Assembly (NCBI RefSeq): GCF_900169175.1
Contig: NZ_FXZM01000012.1
Location: 62,001 to 126,000 of the forward strand
DNA from: Brevibacterium jeotgali
GTDB taxonomy: Bacteria > Actinomycetota > Actinomycetes > Actinomycetales > Brevibacteriaceae
Direction: 5' to 3'
DNA: 64,000 nucleotides
In this document: positions 1-8,646 of the stretch, piece after piece
How the letters are laid out: every line of letters begins with the position of its first letter
Numbering within the stretch: the first letter of the stretch is position 1
The notes under the pieces: generated by a model
What the model saw: only the letters and a program-made list of their open reading frames with translations
Database searches by the model: none
Told to the model about the DNA's origin: nothing
Made by a program: the position numbers and the translations under genes

Positions 1-2
1 AT

Positions 3-929
3 GGTCTGGTGGATGCGCGTGTCCGCACAGCATCGGCCGTCACCCACTACGGAGTCGACGACCTACGCCGGATCCTGTCGGAGACAGTCGCGCAGAAGCG
101 GGCCGTCACAGAACGGCTTCTGGCGGATGTGCGGACCGTCAACGGCCGCGTCCTCGACGAGATCGGCGAGCCGCCCCACGGCATCGCAGACATCCGCGGA
201 GCACAGGAGCTCGTGGACGCGATGACGGATGCGGCCGGAGTCGACGCGATCTCGCAGACGGTGCATGACGACTATCTCCGACGTGCGTACAAGCGGACCG
301 CTTACCCGGTCTTCGCCTGGATGCAGCGTTCGCAGGCGGATCCGCTGGGGGCGAAGCACGGAGCGGACCGCGACGATCTCATCCGCGCTGGATCGCCCGA
401 GGTGACGCGGGCTCAGCGTGCACGCGTGAGCCTGGCTGCGCACGACCTGGTCGATGCCGCTGTGTCCGGGATGCCGTCCGTGTGGCGCAATCGTGTCGCG
501 AAGGAGGAGCGTGCCAGCTCGGAGGCACTCTCCGAGAACCTCGACGAGGCGATCACCGCAGTCGAGGTCCCCCGCCGGCAACCGGGATGGTGGACACTGG
601 CGGGCATCCTGCAGGTGCTCTTCTTCACGGCAACCGTCCTGGGACTGGGGTGGCTGATCTTCCAGATCATCGCTATGCTCGGAGTCGGCTTCGAACCGGG
701 ACTGTTCCTGTGGATCGTGCCGGTCGTCCTGTTCGTCGGAGGGGTGATCGGATCCTTCGTCGTGTCCGCCTGGGCATCACGAGCGCGGAGGGCGGGCGCA
801 GTCGAGGCTGCGGACTCCATCACCGAGCGGCTCCAGGCAGCGGTCCGTTCCACTGCGGAGAGCGCATTCCTCGAGCCGATCACCGCCGTCGTCGACGACC
901 ACCGCCGCATCCACGACGGGCTGCGCTGA
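3..929 (+). CDS. C-terminal part of a YfjP/dynamin-like membrane GTPase (5' end outside window)
   Basis: The reading frame is open from the left edge, so this is the 3' portion of a gene that begins upstream. About 308 residues are visible: a helical, charged region followed by two hydrophobic segments near residues 195-225 and 230-255, then a basic turn and a C-terminal amphipathic helix. No Walker A motif is in the visible part. In actinobacteria the position directly before ssb and ettA is often held by a YfjP-type GTPase with this two-membrane-helix tail, so the family is inferred from context and architecture. An ATG at 9 is probably internal. Confidence 0.6.
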   Translation, partial: GLVDARVRTASAVTHYGVDDLRRILSETVAQKRAVTERLLADVRTVNGRVLDEIGEPPHGIADIRGAQELVDAMTDAAGVDAISQTVHDDYLRRAYKRTAYPVFAWMQRSQADPLGAKHGADRDDLIRAGSPEVTRAQRARVSLAAHDLVDAAVSGMPSVWRNRVAKEERASSEALSENLDEAITAVEVPRRQPGWWTLAGILQVLFFTATVLGLGWLIFQIIAMLGVGFEPGLFLWIVPVVLFVGGVIGSFVVSAWASRARRAGAVEAADSITERLQAAVRSTAESAFLEPITAVVDDHRRIHDGLR

Positions 930-984
930 CCTCTCCACGACGACGTGCGCGGACTCCGCGTCACACGTCGAAGCCCACCTAGCA

Positions 985-1019
985 CGCAGGTGCGCACACA
1001 CGATGTGTGCGCACCTGCG
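985..1019. terminator. 16-bp perfect hairpin between the GTPase gene and ssb
   Basis: The arms 985-1000 and 1004-1019 are exact reverse complements around a 3-base loop. It lies 55 bases after the upstream stop codon. No U-run follows, as is common for actinobacterial terminators. It probably ends the upstream transcript; being symmetric, it could act on either strand. Confidence 0.65.
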
Positions 1020-1127
1020 GCGTATCCACAGGCCTCGTCGCCCCGTTGTACAGAACACATGCGCACGATGTGCTCGTTCCACTGCCGGACAGGGAGGTTC
1101 CCTGTCGATGGGTGGAAGGGGAGTCAC

Positions 1128-1634
1128 ATGAAGATCACGAATGTCTTCGTCGGGACGGTGGGCCACGAGCCGCGTTCCGGCGCCTTCGAGGACGGTCGTG
1201 CCTGGGCGAACGTCCGGATCGCCGTCAACCACGACTACTTCAACGGGGCGACCGGCGAGGTCGTGAATCGCGGAGTCAGCTGGTTCGACGTGAACGCCTA
1301 TGGCGCACTGGCGAAGAATATGGCGTACTGCGTGCACAAGGGCGACAGCATCATCGTCGTGGGCGAGCTGCGACTGCGGGACTGGGAGAAGGAAGGTCGC
1401 ACCGGCACCAGTGGCACGATCGTGGCTGATGTCGTGGGACCCAACCTGCTGTTCGGCGTCGCGAAGTTCGTCAGCTCCAGCACACTCACCCCCTCCCCGG
1501 ACCCGGCAGACGACGACGGTGAGGGCGACGGCACCGGCACGTCGCGAGCAGACGGTGCCAGTGCTGCGGCGGACGTGGAAGCGGGTGGAGCCCCGAGTGA
1601 GGAGGAGCGAGCGCCGGCGGGCGCTCCGTTCTGA
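1128..1634 (+). CDS. ssb: single-stranded DNA-binding protein, second paralogue (SsbB-like)
   Basis: 168 residues. The N-terminal ~110 residues read as an OB fold (MKITNVFVGTVG start, WFDVNAYG, VGELRLRDWE), the SSB signature. The tail is low-complexity and acidic and ends in APAGAPF, so the usual DDDIPF-type acidic tip that recruits partner proteins is not present. The start at 1128 follows a GGAAGGGGAG ribosome site; the frame is open further upstream to 945 but that part does not resemble SSB. The position just before ettA matches mycobacterial SsbB (Rv2478c as I recall), so this is probably the accessory SSB rather than the replicative one. Confidence 0.85.
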   Translation: MKITNVFVGTVGHEPRSGAFEDGRAWANVRIAVNHDYFNGATGEVVNRGVSWFDVNAYGALAKNMAYCVHKGDSIIVVGELRLRDWEKEGRTGTSGTIVADVVGPNLLFGVAKFVSSSTLTPSPDPADDDGEGDGTGTSRADGASAAADVEAGGAPSEEERAPAGAPF

Positions 1635-1746
1635 GAGGACCGTGCCGCGGCACGGCGCTCCCAGCACATCCGGGAGCGGCGAGTCGTGGACGAGCGCATG
1701 CGGCGCTAGAGTGGGATCCGCGCAATCGCCCTCCGGAAGGACTCGC

Positions 1747-2424
1747 ATGGTCACGACTCGTCGACTCGCCGCCCTCACGGGCACCGTCGCGCTCCTGCTG
1801 ACCGGATGCTCCGTGTTCGAACGCGAACCCGCCGAGCCGAATGTCGTGGAATCCGAAGAACCGGCGATCGTCGACGACGTCACGGCGGTGCTCGCGCCGC
1901 TCGTCGACGAGGAAGGGGCGCTGCCGACGTCCGCATCCCTCTTCGACACCCTCATGGAGGCCGGCTACGACGCCGATCAGCTGGAGGCCACCCAGGACGA
2001 CACACCGTTGGCCACCGGCGTCTCCTCGAAGATGTTCGCGGTGCTGCTCGACGAGGGCTGCGTGGTCGGAGAGATCCGAGAAGGCGATATCTTCGCGAGC
2101 CTCATGCCGCCTTCGGAGTCGACGGGGACATGCCTCTACGGCGCGATCGATCGGCCCGAGGACGCGCCCGAACCCAGCGGTGAACCACGTGAGGAGGGCG
2201 CCGGGGACAACGGTGCCGGCCATATCCCGGGTGAGGACTTCTCCGGGGAGTCCGAGGACGATGACTCCGGCGACGGTGCGGATGACGGTTCTGACGGCGG
2301 CGAAGGAGATTCCGGCGGGAACTCCAGCGATGGGGGAGCCGAAGACGGCTCCGGCAGCGGAGCGGATGGTGAGTCGGGCGGCTCCGACGACGATTCCGGC
2401 GGGGCGGGCCTCGGCGGCAACTGA
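1747..2424 (+). CDS. putative lipoprotein with Gly/Ser/Asp-rich tail
   Basis: 225 residues. An arginine-containing signal peptide ends in the lipobox LTGC with the cysteine at residue 21, so the protein is predicted to be lipid-anchored outside the membrane. A folded segment of about 110 residues with two further cysteines (GCVVGEI, GTCLYG) follows, possibly disulfide-bonded. The last ~75 residues are an acidic Gly/Ser/Asp low-complexity tail. A GGAAGG ribosome site lies seven bases before the ATG. I do not recognise the folded part. A TAGAGT hexamer near 1707 may be its promoter. Confidence 0.7.
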   Translation: MVTTRRLAALTGTVALLLTGCSVFEREPAEPNVVESEEPAIVDDVTAVLAPLVDEEGALPTSASLFDTLMEAGYDADQLEATQDDTPLATGVSSKMFAVLLDEGCVVGEIREGDIFASLMPPSESTGTCLYGAIDRPEDAPEPSGEPREEGAGDNGAGHIPGEDFSGESEDDDSGDGADDGSDGGEGDSGGNSSDGGAEDGSGSGADGESGGSDDDSGGAGLGGN

Positions 2425-2485
2425 CGCAGTCCAGAAAGGGTGACGCGTGACGCCGCGTCGAGAATGGTCGTAGGCGCGCCCGAGC

Positions 2486-2491
2486 TATAGG
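2486..2491 (+). promoter_or_regulatory. possible -10 element of ettA
   Basis: TATAGG lies 12 bases before the ettA start, with a GGAAGG ribosome site between them. No convincing -35 is present, so this rests on the hexamer and spacing only. Confidence 0.3.
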
Positions 2492-2503
2492 CTGGAAGGC
2501 ACT

Positions 2504-4186
<1,683 letters not shown>

Positions 4187-4293
4187 CCCGCACGCCCCGC
4201 AGCGCACTGAGCCGCATGCCCCGCAGCGCATCGCTGCAGGGCAGCTCGGTTCGTCCGGTCGGCCGTCGGCGAGTGTGATCGGAACAGCTGCTA

Positions 4294-4337
4294 TGAATGT
4301 GTGGAGGGCCCCTCGCGAGGGGCCCTCCACACATTCA
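4294..4337. terminator. 22-bp perfect palindrome, bidirectional terminator
   Basis: The arms 4294-4315 and 4316-4337 are perfect reverse complements with no spacer, so the RNA hairpin must open a few central bases for its loop. It lies between convergent ettA and tesB and can end both transcripts. Confidence 0.8.
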
Positions 4338-4368
4338 CCCGCGCACTCTCAGTGCTCCGCGCGCTTAC

Positions 4369-5253
4369 TCAGCGCTGTTTGAGGCGAAGCATCCCCTGCT
4401 GCGACATGGTCGCGATGAGACGCCCGTCGCGGGAGAACACTCGGCCGGTGCCCAGCGCGCGACCGTTGTTGGACCTCGGCCCCGTGAGGTCGAACAGCAG
4501 CCAGTCGTCGAAGTCGAAGGGGGAGTGCCACCACATCGCGTGGTCGAGGCTCGCCATCCGCAGCTGCGGCGTGTACCAGGGGATCCCGTGGACCCGCAGC
4601 GTCGGCTCGAGCAGGTTGTAGTCGCTCACGTACGCCAGGGCTGCGGCGTTGAGGACACGGTCGTGGCCGAAGGGTGCGACGGTCTTGACCCAGAACATCT
4701 CTGACGCCTTCTGCTCACCCTGGAACCGCGCCTGGATAGCGGGCTCCACGCCCCGGATCTCGAACGGGCGCTTGAAGATCCAGCCCTCGAGCAGGGGATG
4801 ATCGATGTCGGCAAGCTGCTCTGAGAGTGACGGGAGCTCCTCCGGCGGAGGCACGTCGGTGGGCATCGTGTCCTGATAGTCGAGGCCCTCCTCGTCGCGC
4901 TGGAACGATGCCATGCCGGTGAAGATCGGCTGCCCGTCCTGGTAGGCCTGCACGCGTCGGGCGGAGAACGAGCCCCCGTCGCGGAGCACGTCGACGCCGA
5001 ACGTCAGGTCGGAGAAGACTGAGCCGGCCCTCAGGAAGTACCCGTGGAACGAATGGATCGGGCGGTCATCGGCCACTGTGGCGGATGTGGCGACCACGCA
5101 CTGCGACAGGACCTGTCCGCCGAACAGGACGTCTCCCGGCTTGGGCTGGTTCCACCCCCGGAAGTTGTGCTCCTCACCGCCGATCCCCGGTGTGTCGAGT
5201 CGGCGCAGGTCGAGCACCCGCTGCAATTCATCGATGTCGGCTGTCGCGTCCAT
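4369..5253 (-). CDS. tesB: acyl-CoA thioesterase II
   Basis: 294 residues, typical of TesB. The enzyme hydrolyses acyl-CoA to free acid and CoA through a double hot-dog fold. Family segments seen include the N-terminal LFGGQVLSQ, the middle SFHGYFLRAGS, and the C-terminal ASLDHAMWWH, which carries the catalytic-region Asp-His. The start follows a strong GAGGAGGAG ribosome site. On the minus strand TGAACG and TAGGAT (5369 to 5340) form a weak promoter-like pair with an 18-base spacer. It is transcribed away from the neighbouring 4HBT thioesterase gene. Confidence 0.92.
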   Translation of the reverse strand: MDATADIDELQRVLDLRRLDTPGIGGEEHNFRGWNQPKPGDVLFGGQVLSQCVVATSATVADDRPIHSFHGYFLRAGSVFSDLTFGVDVLRDGGSFSARRVQAYQDGQPIFTGMASFQRDEEGLDYQDTMPTDVPPPEELPSLSEQLADIDHPLLEGWIFKRPFEIRGVEPAIQARFQGEQKASEMFWVKTVAPFGHDRVLNAAALAYVSDYNLLEPTLRVHGIPWYTPQLRMASLDHAMWWHSPFDFDDWLLFDLTGPRSNNGRALGTGRVFSRDGRLIATMSQQGMLRLKQR

Positions 5254-5431
5254 GGTCTCCTCCTCGCGGCCCAGCCGCTCGGTTCTCGTCGGTCGTGAAG
5301 GCGCGCAGTCCAGCGTGGGTCCGCGCGCGTGATGTCCTGATCCTACCGCCCTGTCTTATCGATCGTTCAGGGATCCCGCCCGACGGAGCAGGATGCAGGC
5401 AGGGCGCGTCGTCGATGGCAGGATGGAGGCC

Positions 5432-5977
5432 ATGCACCAGACGTCCTCGGCTCTCACGAACCCGCTCATCCCCGGCTCCTTCACCCGCGTGCTCATCGAG
5501 CTTCGCTGGGGCGATATGGACGCCTATGGTCACGTCAACAACGTGACCCAGCTGCGGGTGCTGGAGGAGGCCCGCGTGCGGGCCTTCGGGTCGCCGACCG
5601 CTGCGCGCGACGCCGCGAACACGGAGGTGCCGGGAGCCGGCCGGGTCGTGCTGGGCTCCGGGCTGCCGGACGTGCTGGGCCGGGCGAGTGCGGACACCGA
5701 CCTCCTCGTGCTCTCCCACAGGATCGAGTACCGAGAACCCGTCCCGTACCGCGAAGGCCCGGTCGCAGTGGACTGCGTGATCTCCGCCGTGTCACCCGTT
5801 TCGATGACGGTCGGCTACGTCATCGCAGAAGCGGATGGGGCGAAGGCATACACCGTCGCAGAGACGGAGGTCGTCTTCGTGGACACCGCCAGCGGTCGTG
5901 CCCGTCGCATCCGCGACCACGAGCGTGAAGAGCTCGAAGCCGCAGTGACGGCAGCTGTGAGGCTCCGCCATGTCTGA
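5432..5977 (+). CDS. 4-hydroxybenzoyl-CoA-type thioesterase (hot-dog fold)
   Basis: 181 residues from the ATG at 5432. The motif WGDMDAYGHVNN near residue 27 is the 4HBT signature, with an Asp in the active-site position. Substrate is not predictable. ATG codons at 5393 and 5423 are in frame and cannot be excluded; GGAGG at 5425-5429 is unusually close to the chosen start. The gene overlaps the next one by eight bases, so they are probably co-translated. The same pair sits near glbO in mycobacteria as I recall (Rv2475c/Rv2474c). Confidence 0.82.
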   Translation: MHQTSSALTNPLIPGSFTRVLIELRWGDMDAYGHVNNVTQLRVLEEARVRAFGSPTAARDAANTEVPGAGRVVLGSGLPDVLGRASADTDLLVLSHRIEYREPVPYREGPVAVDCVISAVSPVSMTVGYVIAEADGAKAYTVAETEVVFVDTASGRARRIRDHEREELEAAVTAAVRLRHV

Positions 5978-6689
5978 CGATCTGCTCATCCCCGTCGATC
6001 CGACGGCCCTGCAGGACTGGAAGACGCTCATCGCGAGGGCAGCCCATGCTGATGAGGACGCGGCGGTGCGCATGGCCGTCGCCAATGACGTGCTCGTCCT
6101 CACCGTCGCCCCGCTGCACCCGCACGGCTTGGGCGACAGCATGCCACTGGTGCTGGGCATGCGCATGCTGCGGCTCAGGTCTCCGGCGATGGACGGACTC
6201 GACGTCGTGGTCGATGCTCGAGCGCTGCTCGATCGCTTCGCCCGGCTCGAGGCCGCAGGTGATCGCGATGAAGCATCGGCAGCAGACCAGCCGGTGCTGG
6301 GAATCCCGATTCCCCCCGCCGAGGTCCGGGCTCCGTGGGCGGGCATCTCGCCTCCGCGCGGGCCGTGGGAGCCGCTCGGCACCGTGAGCGTCGGGTCGCT
6401 CACGGGCGTGGCGGAAGCCGGGATCGAAGAAGTCGCTCAGGGAACGCCGGAGAAGGCGGGCTCTCTCGCTGTCGATTCCCTGCGGAAGCAGGTCTGGTCG
6501 CGCACGGCGCTGGAGGTGGGCTACACACCGGAGTCGTCGGATGTGGAGCATTCCCAGCCGATCCCCGCCGGCGCGGCATTCGGCGCCTTCGTGCTGGGAT
6601 TCCTCGCGGGCGCAGACGTCGCCCACGTCCTGCGGTCAGGGGTGTGGACGCGACTGAGCATGCCCGGAGGTCACGTGCTGGTCCGGTGA
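5970..6689 (+). CDS. conserved actinobacterial protein of unknown function
   Basis: 239 residues, no signal peptide. The N-terminal ~75 residues look like a small alpha/beta region (LVLTVAPLHP, LGMRMLRLRS). A proline-rich linker follows, and the C-terminal part contains AGAAFGAFVLGFLAGAD, a weakly hydrophobic helix. It starts inside the end of the thioesterase gene. I recognise no enzyme motif. Coupling to the thioesterase suggests a shared process, but no function can be assigned. Confidence 0.75.
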   Translation: MSDDLLIPVDPTALQDWKTLIARAAHADEDAAVRMAVANDVLVLTVAPLHPHGLGDSMPLVLGMRMLRLRSPAMDGLDVVVDARALLDRFARLEAAGDRDEASAADQPVLGIPIPPAEVRAPWAGISPPRGPWEPLGTVSVGSLTGVAEAGIEEVAQGTPEKAGSLAVDSLRKQVWSRTALEVGYTPESSDVEHSQPIPAGAAFGAFVLGFLAGADVAHVLRSGVWTRLSMPGGHVLVR

Positions 6690-6693
6690 CGTC

Positions 6694-7137
6694 TCAGATC
6701 AGTGGGCCCGGGGGCTGCCGGTCGGCGTCCCCGGTGTTGACCATCGCGGTGGCGGCGCGCTGGAAGTAGTCCCACATGAGCTCGTCGTACAGGGGCGGCA
6801 GCGCGATCGCATCAAGAGCGCCCCGCATGTGATGCAGCCACCTGTCGCGGGCATCGAACGTGACGGGGAACGGCATGTGCCGCATGCGCAGCCGCGGGTG
6901 GCCCCTCTCCTCGGAGTAGGTCGTCGGGCCTCCGAAGTACTGCTCGAGGAAGGCCTGCAGTCGCCACTTCGCCCCGTCGAGCTCCAGCCCGTCGGGGTAC
7001 ATCGCGATGAGCTGCTCATCCTCGGCCACCCCCGCGTAGAACGCGTCCACCAGGGCGGTGAATGTCTCATGTCCGCCGACGGACTCGAAGACGCTCGACG
7101 GTCGTCCGACGGGGATCGTCGTGCGGGGCGTGGTCAT
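6694..7137 (-). CDS. glbO: truncated hemoglobin, group II (trHbO)
   Basis: 147 residues. Expected haem-pocket residues are seen: Tyr34 (B10), Tyr47 (CD1), His87 (F8, proximal) in LRMRHMPF and Trp100 (G8) in DRWLHHM. The GGP.TYSEERGHPRLR segment is typical of trHbO. These globins bind O2 or NO and are linked to respiration or peroxide/nitrosative chemistry. The ATG at 7137 follows a GAGGAG site; an upstream ATG at 7191 would add 18 residues that do not look globin-like. The stop codon lies within five bases of the convergent gene end. Confidence 0.92.
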   Translation of the reverse strand: MTTPRTTIPVGRPSSVFESVGGHETFTALVDAFYAGVAEDEQLIAMYPDGLELDGAKWRLQAFLEQYFGGPTTYSEERGHPRLRMRHMPFPVTFDARDRWLHHMRGALDAIALPPLYDELMWDYFQRAATAMVNTGDADRQPPGPLI

Positions 7138-7257
7138 GGATGGGGCTCCTCGTCTGCAGGCATGGGGATGTTCCGCGGTCCTGCTCGACACCGTACCGGA
7201 GGGCGTTTGGTCCTTGGGCGTCGCTGCTCCTTGGGCGTCGCTGGGTCGCAGGAGTCG

Positions 7258-8430
7258 CTACTCCTTGGGCGCGGCGGTCGCCTCCGAGCTGCTCCCAGCA
7301 GACTCGCCGTCCGCCTTCTCCGCCGCGTGGTCGGCCGCCCTGCGCGTCGCGGAGGCCGCTGACGGATTCGGCATCGTGCGGATGACGGCCTGGCTCCAGG
7401 GGACTGTCATGTCGTGTGCTGTCATCTGCTGCTTGAACTCGCCCCGGAATGCGCGGCCGACCGCGAACTGCTCGCCCGGCTTCGTCTTGATGGTGACGCG
7501 GATGGTGACGGCCTCGCCGCTGATCTCCTGCACGCCCATGATCTCCGGCGCCTCCAGCATGACGTCGTCGTACTGCGGGTGCTTGCGCAGAGCGGTAGCC
7601 GCATCGTTGATGATCGTCGTGACGGTCTCCTCGTCTGCGTCGTACGGGAAGGGCAGGTCGAGCAGAGCATTGCCGAATCCCTGGGAGAAGTTGCCGACGC
7701 GGAGGATCTCGCCGTTGCGCACATGCCAGAGCGTGCCGTCGAGTGCACGGACCTTCGTGGTCCGCAGACCCACCTCTTCAACGGTGCCGATCGCTTCGCC
7801 CACATCGATGACGTCGCCGATCCCGTACTGGTCCTCGATGACGATGAAGAAGCCCGCGAGGTAGTCCTTCACGAGCGTCTGTGCACCGAAGCCCAAGGCG
7901 ATGCCGGCTATGCCGGCCGACGCCAGGATGGGTGCGAGATCGAAGCCGAGTTCGGTGAGCACCATGAGAACGGCCAGGAGCCAGATGATGATCGCGGCGA
8001 TCGACTTCAGGAGCGAGCCCACCGTGGCGGATCTCTGTGCGCGTCGCGTCCGCGCTGCGGCGTCCGCAGCGCCCGACTGCTTCCGCTCGCCCTTGGAGAT
8101 GATTCCCCGTTTGGTGTGGCCCTCGGCGATCGACTGGGCGAAGCGGTGGATGAGGCGCCTGGAGACGAACGTGAGGATGATCGCGACGGCGATGATCACG
8201 GCGACTCGCAGGCCGGTGCCGGTGATGAACTCGAGTCCGGAGGATGCTGACTCCTCGACGCTGCGCTGCATCTCCTCCACCGACGGAGGGGACGGCGTCT
8301 GGGTGGGCGCCGAACTCGCCGGGGTCGACGGCTCGGCGGAGGCGTCTGCCGTCTGCGGTGCTGCGAGCACGCTGGAAGCGGTGCCTGTCAGCAGCGACGG
8401 GACTGCGTGGAGGTGAGGGAGGATTGCCAT
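7258..8430 (-). CDS. small-conductance mechanosensitive channel, MscS family
   Basis: 390 residues. A hydrophobic start and Pro/Ser/Thr-rich extracytoplasmic stretch precede three membrane segments (about residues 70-90, 140-160, 165-190). The pore-lining TM3 and following beta domain carry ASAGIAGIALGFGAQTLVKD and GFFIVIEDQYGIGDVI, the MscS signature. The C-terminal tail is Ala/Glu-rich. The channel releases solutes on hypo-osmotic shock. No ribosome site is obvious; a TAGTGT hexamer at 8445-8440 on the minus strand suggests a very short or absent leader. An alternative in-family role is that of a YbdG/YnaI-like channel. Confidence 0.9.
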   Translation of the reverse strand: MAILPHLHAVPSLLTGTASSVLAAPQTADASAEPSTPASSAPTQTPSPPSVEEMQRSVEESASSGLEFITGTGLRVAVIIAVAIILTFVSRRLIHRFAQSIAEGHTKRGIISKGERKQSGAADAAARTRRAQRSATVGSLLKSIAAIIIWLLAVLMVLTELGFDLAPILASAGIAGIALGFGAQTLVKDYLAGFFIVIEDQYGIGDVIDVGEAIGTVEEVGLRTTKVRALDGTLWHVRNGEILRVGNFSQGFGNALLDLPFPYDADEETVTTIINDAATALRKHPQYDDVMLEAPEIMGVQEISGEAVTIRVTIKTKPGEQFAVGRAFRGEFKQQMTAHDMTVPWSQAVIRTMPNPSAASATRRAADHAAEKADGESAGSSSEATAAPKE

Positions 8431-8646
8431 ACTGGACTGACACTAACGCCGGTTCCTGGACGACGCACTCACGTTCCGTGCACTGTCTGAGAGGACGCTC
8501 AACTGCCGCGTGACGGCTCCGGGCCGGCAGCGTCCGCGGGCGGCGCCGCTGCGGTCCCGCTGCCGGTCACCGCACGCTGGGGTTCGAGGCATCCGCCGCG
8601 CAGGCGGGGCCCCGATGACCTGCACGTCCGCACTCTGCGGGCTCGG

